NCBI GenBank assembly: GCA_964354375.1
Contig: CAYGZQ010000007.1
Span: 1 to 22,972, forward strand
DNA length: 22,972 bases
Reading direction: 5' to 3'
Source: CAYGZQ01 sp964354375 [NCBI: uncultured Planctomycetota bacterium]
GTDB lineage: Bacteria; JAJVIF01; JAPKYR01
A model generated the notes under the pieces. That model searched no databases and was not told the origin of the DNA. It saw only the letters and a list, made by a program, of their open reading frames with translations. The position numbers and the translations under genes are program-made. Positions 1-6,823 of this stretch are shown piece by piece (position 1 is the stretch's first letter; the number at the start of each line of letters is the position of its first letter).

Positions 1-1
1 C

Positions 2-325
2 GCTCTGGGCGGGGCGGTTGAGCCGCAGCCGGTCGAGGGCGGACAGATTCTCGTGCTGCCTCCGGGCGCGAAACCGTCCAGCGCCTGCGTCACCAACAAC
101 CGGGTCCGCGACAGGATCGCCGAGCTTCAGGGCACGGTCAGAGCCACGCTCTTTTTCCTTGACAGATACGCTGCCGATCCCGCTCTCAGGGGTTGGACAA
201 CGATGACTGGCGGCGCGGTGCTTGTTTTGCGGAGAAATCATGAGCTTCAGAAGGATATTCTGAGCGCGTGCGAGGCGCTTGAATCGGACAAGGTGCCCAT
301 CCTCGCCGCTTTGCTCATTGACTGA
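2..325 (+). CDS. C-terminal part of a probable CpsD/BY-kinase-like P-loop protein (5' truncated by window edge)
   Basis: Open frame enters from the left edge and ends at TGA 323-325, leaving about 107 residues. The pattern of a hydrophobic strand (GQILVLPPG), a stretch of polar helix, then GGAVLVLRRNHELQKDIL and a terminal VPILAALLID resembles the last strands of CpsD/CapB-type ParA-like ATPases, in which a strand such as 'GVLLVVR' is followed by a helix and 'VLGVVLN'. That identity is inferred from this layout and from the Wza-like gene 36 bases downstream; BY-kinases and Wza proteins are usually encoded together and control polymer length and export. The Walker motifs would be upstream of the window and cannot be checked. 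No tyrosine-rich tail is present at the C-terminus, so if it is a BY-kinase relative it lacks the usual autophosphorylation cluster. Confidence 0.5.
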   Translation, partial: ALGGAVEPQPVEGGQILVLPPGAKPSSACVTNNRVRDRIAELQGTVRATLFFLDRYAADPALRGWTTMTGGAVLVLRRNHELQKDILSACEALESDKVPILAALLID

Positions 326-361
326 GTCTGTTAGACAAACCTGTATCCGGGAGCCTGCGAA

Positions 362-1726
362 ATGTCTCGCCCTCTGTACATAGCGATGCTGATATTCCTG
401 ATGGGAGGTCCGCTCCTTCCGGGAGCCCTCCTCGCGCAAGAAGAAGATTCGGGGATCCCCATCGAGAGTGCTCAGCCGAATCCCGCGGAAACGATCACGT
501 TCGAGGGCACGGAGGATTCGAGCCTGTTCGTTGGGTTCTATCGACTGAATCCCGGCGACACGATCCACGTCGAGATCATCGCCGACACGATTCGCGGGTT
601 CGATCCGATGATCGACGATGAGGGCTTCATCGCGATACCGGTTATCGGACGCGTGCAAGTGGCGGACCTGACCGTGACCGAGGCACGTCAGGCTCTGCAG
701 GACCTCGTCGACCAGTACTACGTGAGGGCATGGGTGACATGCCGCGTGGTTCAGATCGCGCGCGTGAAATTTTATGTTTACGGCGACATTTCCCGGCCGG
801 GATTCTATACGGCAAGCGGGGCAACGACATTCTTTGATTTTCTGCAGCGTTTCGGGCTGGCCGGGAAAGAGGACCACAGGAGGATCGTCCATGTCAGGGG
901 ACAGCGATCCACCGCTCTGCCGGAGCCGGTGGATCTCATCGGCGAGCCCCGGGAGCCGTCGAGCGTGCTTATCGACAGGTCCATTGAGCTCTGGGAGTCG
1001 GGTCAGACCGACCAGATCGACCCCCGCGTAACGATCACCGATCCCCTCGATTTCACCATGCAGGGCGAAATCGAGCAGAGAAATTTCTACCTGGAATACG
1101 GCGATGTAATCTACGTACCCGATCCGGGAGTGCTCGTCAGCATCGAAGGTTTCCGACGCCAGGGACAGTACGAGGTGCTTCCCGGCGAGACATGGGCGGA
1201 CCTCATCAGGCTGGCGGGTCAGCCGGGTCTGACACGCGACGACGCGAACATCATCCTGGAGCGTCACGACGCGGACGGCAACCTGGTTCAGCTTTACTAC
1301 AACCTGAACCGTCTCAGCGATGAACAGCTCGCGACAATTACTCTGCAGAACCAGGACCGCCTGATCGCGGTACCCTACGAGACCAACATCTATGTGATTG
1401 GAGAAGTGAACGAAGCCGGGGCTTTCCCATACACGGCCGGCCTGAATGCGTTTGACTATCTTGCGATGGCCGCCGGGCCCACGCCCCAGGCTCACCTGAG
1501 GTTTGCCGTCATAGTCCGGCCGCCGGAGGGCTTGTCCGCCTCCCTCGAGGACTCGACTCTATATTCGGTCGACCTGGGCGAGACCCTTGTAAGCGGTTCG
1601 GCCCCCTCCCCTGTCGCAATGCAGCCCGGGGACATTCTGTTCATACCGAATTTCGGGACAGAAATCTCGATCAGCACAGTCTTGAACGGCCTCAGCGTGC
1701 TCGTCAACGCGGTCAGGCTGTTTTAG
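362..1726 (+). CDS. Wza-like polysaccharide export protein with SLBB domains
   Basis: 454 residues. An N-terminal hydrophobic segment (residues about 5-25) ending ALLA before QEED looks like a signal peptide; the cleavage site has no lipobox cysteine, so unlike E. coli Wza it is not an obvious lipoprotein. Residues about 55-130 match the poly_export domain (YRLNPGDTIHV, then DEGFIAIPVIGRVQVADLTVTEA). At least two SLBB-type units follow, recognisable by the closing motifs GDVIYVPDPG (about 247-256) and GDILFIPNFG and by strands such as VYGDISRPGFY and YVIGEVNEAGAFPY. The family forms the periplasmic and outer-membrane channel for capsule or exopolysaccharide. A Shine-Dalgarno GGGAG at 349-353 sits 8 bases before ATG, supporting this start. 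It follows the probable BY-kinase-like gene by 36 bases, the usual pairing for Wzy-dependent export. Confidence 0.9.
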   Translation: MSRPLYIAMLIFLMGGPLLPGALLAQEEDSGIPIESAQPNPAETITFEGTEDSSLFVGFYRLNPGDTIHVEIIADTIRGFDPMIDDEGFIAIPVIGRVQVADLTVTEARQALQDLVDQYYVRAWVTCRVVQIARVKFYVYGDISRPGFYTASGATTFFDFLQRFGLAGKEDHRRIVHVRGQRSTALPEPVDLIGEPREPSSVLIDRSIELWESGQTDQIDPRVTITDPLDFTMQGEIEQRNFYLEYGDVIYVPDPGVLVSIEGFRRQGQYEVLPGETWADLIRLAGQPGLTRDDANIILERHDADGNLVQLYYNLNRLSDEQLATITLQNQDRLIAVPYETNIYVIGEVNEAGAFPYTAGLNAFDYLAMAAGPTPQAHLRFAVIVRPPEGLSASLEDSTLYSVDLGETLVSGSAPSPVAMQPGDILFIPNFGTEISISTVLNGLSVLVNAVRLF

Positions 1727-1734
1727 TCTCAGAT

Positions 1735-1752
1735 GCCGCTTGGAAAAGCGGC
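1735..1752 (+). other. Small hairpin after the Wza-like gene
   Basis: GCCGCTT and AAGCGGC form a perfect 7-bp stem around a GGAA loop, beginning 8 bases after the stop codon of the export gene. No T-tract follows, so it is not a standard intrinsic terminator. It could act as an mRNA 3' stabiliser or processing site in front of the promoter at 1812-1840. Confidence 0.35.
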
Positions 1753-1811
1753 GTACCCGCTTTCCATCACCCTTGAATCGATTGCCGGATGCACCCTTCT
1801 GCCCTGTATGT

Positions 1812-1840
1812 CTGACAAACGGCGTGTCTGTCGGTATAAT
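1812..1840 (+). promoter_or_regulatory. Sigma-70-type promoter for the wecC-like operon
   Basis: CTGACA at 1812-1817 and a perfect TATAAT at 1835-1840 are separated by 17 bases, the optimal spacing. The predicted transcription start is near 1847, giving a leader of about 22 bases that contains a Shine-Dalgarno (GAGAGGTG, 1853-1860) before the ATG at 1869. It is the best promoter match in the window and suggests that the wecC-like gene starts a new transcription unit. Confidence 0.7.
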
Positions 1841-1868
1841 TCGGGTGTGACCGAGAGGTGAAATCCGC

Positions 1869-3170
1869 ATGAAGAGAATCTGCGTGCTGGGACTTGGATA
1901 TATCGGCCTCCCCACGGCAAGCCTGTTTGCGACCCACGGACATAAGGTGCTGGGAGTCGATGTCAGCGAGCGGGTGGTCGAGACGATCAATGCGGGCGAG
2001 ATCCACATCGAGGAGCCGGGCCTCTACACTCTTGCGCAGGCTGCGGTTCGGTCGGGAAACCTGCACGCGAGCAGATCGCCGGAGCCCTGCGACATCTACA
2101 TGATCTGCGTTCCCACGCCTCTCACAAGCGAGAAAGCCTGCGACCTTCACTTCGTCAAGGACGCGGCGGCGAGCATTGTGCCGCTTCTGAAAAAGGGCGA
2201 CCTCGTGATCCTCGAATCGACCTCCCCCCCCGGCACGTGCCGCGACATCCTCGTTCCTATGCTGGCCGGGACCGGCTTGAAGATCGGCGAGGATGTCCAT
2301 CTGGCCCATTGCCCGGAACGGGTTCTTCCGGGAAGAATCCTCAAGGAGTTGATACAGAACGCCAGGATAATTGGAGGCATCACGCCTCAGTCCGCCAGGG
2401 TGACCGAGGATCTGTATCGCGGGATCGTGGAAGGTCCCATTTATCTCACCGACTGCACGACCGCCGAGCTTGCGAAGATCATGGAGAACACGTATCGCGA
2501 CGTGAACATCGCGCTTGCGAACGAGCTCGGACACATCTGCGAGAGGCTGGGGGTGTCGGCATGGGAGGTCATCGAGCTCGCCAATAAACACCCTCGAGTG
2601 AACCTGCATCGCCCCGGCCCGGGAGTGGGCGGTCACTGCATCTCCGTCGATCCGTGGTTCCTTGTCGAGAAATTCCCCGACGAAGCGAAGATGATTCATC
2701 TGGCACGGCGGATCAACGACTCCCAACCCGAGTATGTCGTGGAGAAGCTCGAAGGAATCCTGCGGAGAATCCCGGATTCGAAACCGAGGGTCGCGCTTTT
2801 CGGCGTAAGCTACAAGGGGAACATCGACGATACCCGCGAGTCGCCCGCACTCGAGATCATCTCACTGCTGAAGGACAAGGTCGATCTGAGGGTGTACGAC
2901 CCTCACGTCAAGGGCGGCGTGGGTCACGAGCTGGTCGGCCTCGAGGAAGCGGTGACGGGAGCTGATGCGCTCGTTGTCCTGGCGGATCACGCCGACTTCC
3001 GGTTCCTCGATCCTGAAGAGGTGGGTAAGCGCATGAGAAGCAGGATACTCATGGACACAAGGAATTTTCTCGACCCGGAGCGTTTCAGGAATGCCGGGTT
3101 CGAGGTGCATACCATCGGGTCGGGCAAGGCGGACGAGACGGTTCTCCTGGGGAGAGACAGCGCGACATGA
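1869..3170 (+). CDS. wecC: UDP-N-acetyl-D-mannosamine dehydrogenase (WecC type)
   Basis: 433 residues, normal for the family. It performs the NAD-dependent two-step oxidation of UDP-ManNAc to UDP-ManNAcA in the cytoplasm. The N-terminal Rossmann motif GLGYIG is at residues 8-13. CVPTP (80-84) and ESTSPPGT (116-123) are family motifs, and HCPERVLPG followed by KELIQNARIIGG (about 148-170) is the signature that separates WecC-like from UDP-glucose and UDP-GlcNAc dehydrogenases. The catalytic lysine is probably K203 (ELAKIMEN) and the nucleophile is C257 in PGVGGHCISVDPWF. The C-terminal UDP-binding domain contains FGVSYKGNIDDTRESPA. The start is fixed by the GAGAGGTG Shine-Dalgarno. Its stop overlaps the next gene by ATGA, indicating translational coupling. 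The partner epimerase WecB, which makes UDP-ManNAc, is not in the window. Confidence 0.88.
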   Translation: MKRICVLGLGYIGLPTASLFATHGHKVLGVDVSERVVETINAGEIHIEEPGLYTLAQAAVRSGNLHASRSPEPCDIYMICVPTPLTSEKACDLHFVKDAAASIVPLLKKGDLVILESTSPPGTCRDILVPMLAGTGLKIGEDVHLAHCPERVLPGRILKELIQNARIIGGITPQSARVTEDLYRGIVEGPIYLTDCTTAELAKIMENTYRDVNIALANELGHICERLGVSAWEVIELANKHPRVNLHRPGPGVGGHCISVDPWFLVEKFPDEAKMIHLARRINDSQPEYVVEKLEGILRRIPDSKPRVALFGVSYKGNIDDTRESPALEIISLLKDKVDLRVYDPHVKGGVGHELVGLEEAVTGADALVVLADHADFRFLDPEEVGKRMRSRILMDTRNFLDPERFRNAGFEVHTIGSGKADETVLLGRDSAT

Positions 3171-5332
3171 GACAACTGTTCATCAGGAAAGGACAAGTCG
3201 AGATTCAGGAAGTCGGTGCGCCGACGGTGGTGCCGGGATTCGTGCTGATCCGGACGGTGGCAAGCTGCATCTCGGCCGGGACGGAGATGGCGACGGTGGA
3301 GTCGTCGAGCGAGAGTCTCTTCGAGAAAGCTCGTCGCAAGCCGGACCTGATCAAGCGCGGACTCGACATGCTGGTCACGCAGGGCCTCGCGCGTACCGTC
3401 GAGGCGGTCCGCGGGCGGCAGGCGACCGGGATTCCGTCGGGATATTCGCTTGCCGGGAGGGTTATCGAGGTCGGCAGGGGGGTGGACGACATCAAGCCGG
3501 GTCAGAGAGTGGCTGCGGCAGGAGCGGCGTACGCGAATCACGCGGAGGTGGTCTGCGTTCCGAGGAATCTTGTCGTCCCGATTCCGGACAACGTTTCATT
3601 CGAGCACGCGGCGGCCGTGACGCTTGGCGCGATTGCCATGCAGGGTCTAAGGCGCGCGAATCCCGCCCTCGGCGAATGCGCGGCTGTAATCGGCCTCGGC
3701 CTGCTGGGACAGATAACCATCCAGCTTCTGAAAGCTTCCGGAATTCGGATAATCGGATTCGATATCGACCCCGTGCGGGTCTCGGAGGGAAAAGAGATCG
3801 GCTGCGACATGGCCATCAACGCGGGCCTGACCGACCCGATCATGGAGGCGCTGAAATTTTCCGGCGGACTTGGCGTCGATTTCGCAATCATCACGGCCGC
3901 GACCCGCGCAAACGCCCCAATCAACCAGGCCATCGACATGTGCAGAAAAAAGGGTCGAGTCGTGGTGGTCGGCGACGTGGGCCTTTCCATCGATCGCAGC
4001 AAGCTCTATCCCAAGGAGCTGGACGTCCTCATGTCAACGTCGTACGGGCCGGGACGGTACGATCCGGAGTACGAGGAAGACGGACACGACTATCCGCTCG
4101 GATATGTCCGCTGGACCGAAAACCGCAACATGCTGGAGTTCATCGCGCTTCTGTCGGAAGGGAAAGTGGACATGGGTCCGCTGATCACGGCCACATGTCC
4201 GCTGGAGAGCGCCGCCGATGCGTACGAGGCGCTGACAATCGAGGAAAGGCGTCCGCTGCTCGTGCTGCTGACCTATCCGGACAAGCCGGACGAGGACGTT
4301 CTCAGACGAACGATCACGAACATAGCCGATCCCGCACCAAAGAAGGAGGGCGTCCTGAACGTCGGGATCATCGGAGCCGGGAATTTCGCAACGAGCGTGC
4401 ACCTGCCGAACCTTCTCAGAATGGAGGATCGGTTCCGGATTCACACGGTCTGCGACATCCATCCTCCCACCGCACTCCAGGGTGCGTCGCGGTTCAACGC
4501 CATCAAACATTCATCGGACGCCGAGGAGACCATAGAGGACCCGGAGATCGACATCGTGATGATCGCGACCCGTCACGATCAGCACGCTCCCCTCGCGGCC
4601 CTGGCGTGCGAGAACGGCAAGGCCGTGTTCTGTGAGAAGCCCATGGGGGTCAGTCGCGACGAGGTCATTGCGCTGGTTAAGCTTTTGAAGGAGAAAGGCA
4701 CTCCCTACCTGGTCGGCTTCAATCGTCGCTTCAGCCCTGCGGCGAGAAAAATCCGCGAGAGCACTCTCGAGAGGAATCATCCGCTCGTGATTGTCTACAC
4801 GGTGAACGCGGGATTTCTTCCGGAGGACCACTGGACACACGGTCCGGCGGGCGGCGGACGGATCGTGGGCGAGGGTTGCCACATGATCGATGTCTGCACC
4901 TACCTCACCGGCTCAACCCTCACCTACCTGGAGGCAACGTCGATCGGCGACTCCGGAAAGGGCTCGCACCGGTATTTCCAGCACGACAATGTGCAGCTTG
5001 CGCTGACCTATGCGGACGGATCGATCGCGCATGTCACGTACACCGCGATGGGTGCGCCGGGACATCCGAAGGAGAGAGTGGAGGTGTACGGCGGCGGCTG
5101 GGTGTTCACGATCGAAGACTACAAGCGCCTTGTGGTCGAGGGCCCCAAATCATACGTGATCGAGTATCGAGGACCGGAAAAGGGCCATTGGGAAGAGCTG
5201 GTCGAATTTTCCAACTGGCTGAGAGGCGAAGCCCCGCCGCCCATCGAGCTTGCAAGCCAGCTCGAGACAACGCTCGCGACTTTCGCAGCGTACGAGCAGA
5301 TAGGATTTTCTCCCCGCGCCTCTCAGCTATAA
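3167..5332 (+). CDS. Two-domain oxidoreductase: zinc-alcohol-dehydrogenase-like domain fused to Gfo/Idh/MocA-like domain
   Basis: 721 residues. Residues 1 to about 370 are a medium-chain dehydrogenase/reductase-like unit: SYGYSLAGRVIEVG-type GroES fold (about 91-104), PGQRVAAAG, and a nucleotide-binding loop GLGLLG at 176-181. The structural zinc loop of four cysteines is absent, and only C34 (SCISAGTE) occupies the usual first catalytic-zinc region. Residues from about 396 form a second Rossmann unit with GIIGAGNFA (400-408), a conserved EKP (490-492), GFNRRFSP and GGGRIVGEGCHMIDV, typical of Gfo/Idh/MocA enzymes. This fused architecture is known from exopolysaccharide loci as 'bi-domain oxidoreductase'; its substrate is not established. 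It presumably acts on a sugar or sugar nucleotide. Translation is likely coupled to wecC through the ATGA overlap at 3167-3170. Confidence 0.85.
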   Translation: MRQLFIRKGQVEIQEVGAPTVVPGFVLIRTVASCISAGTEMATVESSSESLFEKARRKPDLIKRGLDMLVTQGLARTVEAVRGRQATGIPSGYSLAGRVIEVGRGVDDIKPGQRVAAAGAAYANHAEVVCVPRNLVVPIPDNVSFEHAAAVTLGAIAMQGLRRANPALGECAAVIGLGLLGQITIQLLKASGIRIIGFDIDPVRVSEGKEIGCDMAINAGLTDPIMEALKFSGGLGVDFAIITAATRANAPINQAIDMCRKKGRVVVVGDVGLSIDRSKLYPKELDVLMSTSYGPGRYDPEYEEDGHDYPLGYVRWTENRNMLEFIALLSEGKVDMGPLITATCPLESAADAYEALTIEERRPLLVLLTYPDKPDEDVLRRTITNIADPAPKKEGVLNVGIIGAGNFATSVHLPNLLRMEDRFRIHTVCDIHPPTALQGASRFNAIKHSSDAEETIEDPEIDIVMIATRHDQHAPLAALACENGKAVFCEKPMGVSRDEVIALVKLLKEKGTPYLVGFNRRFSPAARKIRESTLERNHPLVIVYTVNAGFLPEDHWTHGPAGGGRIVGEGCHMIDVCTYLTGSTLTYLEATSIGDSGKGSHRYFQHDNVQLALTYADGSIAHVTYTAMGAPGHPKERVEVYGGGWVFTIEDYKRLVVEGPKSYVIEYRGPEKGHWEELVEFSNWLRGEAPPPIELASQLETTLATFAAYEQIGFSPRASQL

Positions 5333-5333
5333 T
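5328..5333 (+). promoter_or_regulatory. Possible -10 box of the MFS gene (leaderless arrangement)
   Basis: TATAAT overlaps the stop codon of the preceding gene and lies 11 bases before the ATG at 5345. There is no good -35 at 17 bases and no clear Shine-Dalgarno. A start about 7 bases downstream of the box would give an mRNA with only about 5 leader bases. The gene may also simply be read through from upstream. Confidence 0.4.
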
Positions 5334-5344
5334 TGCGCGAGACA

Positions 5345-6748
5345 ATGTCGGATCCCGAGAGCAATTCACTGGACAGGATCGCCGCGCTTGTCGTAGCGGG
5401 CGTCGCGTCCTTTCTCACGCCGTTCATGGGATCCTCGATCAATGTCGCCCTTCCCTCGATCGTTGAAGAGTTCTCGATGAACGCGGTCATGATGAGCTGG
5501 GTCGCGACATCGTACCTGCTGGCCGCGGCGATGTTCCTGGTGCCGTTCGGCAAGATCGCCGACATCTACGGGAGAAGGAAGATTTTCATTTATGGAATAT
5601 CCGTCTACACCGTGTCCTCTCTTCTGCTGGGAATGTCGAACTCCACCGGGATGCTGATCGGTCTTCGCGTTGTGCAGGGAATCGGGGGGGCGATGATTTT
5701 CGGCACGGCGGTCGCGATCCTCACATCAATTTTTCCGCCGGGAGAGCGTGGAAAGGCGCTGGGGATCAACACGGCCGCCACGTATCTCGGGCTGTCGCTC
5801 GGACCGTACCTCGGCGGCTTGCTCACTGAACATCTCGGCTGGAGAAGCCTCTTTCTCGCCAACGTGCCTCTGGGCATCATTGTGATTGTGCTGGTTCTCC
5901 TCATGCTCCGGGGGGAGTGGAAGGGAGCGAAGGGGGACAAGTTCGACCTCACCGGATCCGTGCTCTATGGCCTTTCGCTTGTGGCGATAATGCTTGGCTT
6001 CCCCAGGCTGCCCGAGATATGGGGCATATCGCTGCTGGTTGCCGGCCTGATCGGAATCGCCGCGTTTGTCTACTGGGAATCCGCGATCGAGCACCCGGTT
6101 CTGAATATGAATCTTTTCAGGAACAACACTGTTTTCGCATTCTCCAATATGGCTGCATTTATCAACTACAGCGCTACCTTCGCGGTCACTTTCCTTCTGA
6201 GCCTTTACCTGCAGTACGTCAAGGGATTCAGCCCGGAGACAGCGGGTCTGATCCTGGTCTCACAGCCCGTTGTGATGACGGTATTCTCGCCGGCCGCGGG
6301 ATGGCTCTCGGATCGGCTCGAGGCCCGGATAGTCGCCTCCGCCGGCATGGCCCTCATGGTAGTGGGACTTGCGCTCCTTTCGCTCGTCGGCACAGGTACG
6401 TCGACAGCTTTCATCGCAGTGTGCCTCGTGATCCTCGGCTTCGGCTACGCCTTGTTTTCATCGCCGAACACGAACGCTGTGATGAGCTCGGTTGAGAAGA
6501 CATTCTTCGGGGTAGCCGCCGCGACGCTCGCGACGATGCGGCTGGTCGGACAGACGCTGTCCATGGGAATTGCCACGCTCATAATGGCGGTGTATATCGG
6601 GAACGCGCAGATCGAGCCCTCGAACCATCCTCAATTCCTGGCCGGTATGAAAACCGCGCTGATTGTCTTCTGCGTCCTTTGTTTCATAGGGATGTTCGCG
6701 TCGCTCGCCAGAGGCAGGACCCACTTGAAGGTTCAGCCCTCGGACTGA
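5345..6748 (+). CDS. MFS transporter, DHA2 (14-helix) drug:H+ antiporter-like family
   Basis: 467 residues from the ATG at 5345; an in-frame TTG at 5333 is possible but would overlap the -10-like box. The sequence is hydrophobic throughout with many membrane segments. Motif A appears as GKIADIYGRRKIF after the second helix, and the antiporter motif C region as GLSLGPYLGGLL. Length and ALPSIVEEF / NVPLG-type sequences fit the EmrB/QacA-like 14-helix group. Family members export drugs and other small amphiphiles by proton exchange. Here it lies between sugar-modifying enzymes and an amidotransferase on the same strand, 12 bases after the oxidoreductase stop, so its substrate may be linked to the glycan locus, but nothing in the sequence shows this. 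Confidence 0.88.
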   Translation: MSDPESNSLDRIAALVVAGVASFLTPFMGSSINVALPSIVEEFSMNAVMMSWVATSYLLAAAMFLVPFGKIADIYGRRKIFIYGISVYTVSSLLLGMSNSTGMLIGLRVVQGIGGAMIFGTAVAILTSIFPPGERGKALGINTAATYLGLSLGPYLGGLLTEHLGWRSLFLANVPLGIIVIVLVLLMLRGEWKGAKGDKFDLTGSVLYGLSLVAIMLGFPRLPEIWGISLLVAGLIGIAAFVYWESAIEHPVLNMNLFRNNTVFAFSNMAAFINYSATFAVTFLLSLYLQYVKGFSPETAGLILVSQPVVMTVFSPAAGWLSDRLEARIVASAGMALMVVGLALLSLVGTGTSTAFIAVCLVILGFGYALFSSPNTNAVMSSVEKTFFGVAAATLATMRLVGQTLSMGIATLIMAVYIGNAQIEPSNHPQFLAGMKTALIVFCVLCFIGMFASLARGRTHLKVQPSD

Positions 6749-6784
6749 GAGAGGCATGTTTCCTTCCCTGCGTTTTCCCGCACC

Positions 6785-6813
6785 TTGCGCGGCATAACCC
6801 ACCCTCGTATGAT
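6785..6813 (+). promoter_or_regulatory. Promoter of the asnB-like gene, likely giving a leaderless mRNA
   Basis: TTGCGC at 6785-6790 and TATGAT at 6808-6813 are separated by 17 bases. The -10 box ends 10 bases before the ATG at 6824, and no Shine-Dalgarno is visible between them. The predicted transcript starts about 4 bases before the start codon. Confidence 0.55.
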
Positions 6814-6823
6814 GTGCCCGTTC

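Noticed and set aside
1735-1752. Intrinsic terminator after the export gene
   Set aside because: The stem is good but no T-tract follows, so it is listed only as a hairpin.
1767-2726. 319-codon frame opposite wecC
   Set aside because: Antisense shadow of a gene with full catalytic motifs; no similarity or ribosome-binding site.
3091-4635. 514-codon frame overlapping wecC and the fused oxidoreductase on the same strand
   Set aside because: Low-complexity Arg/Gly/Ser/His-rich translation; the overlapping frame holds two complete Rossmann domains.
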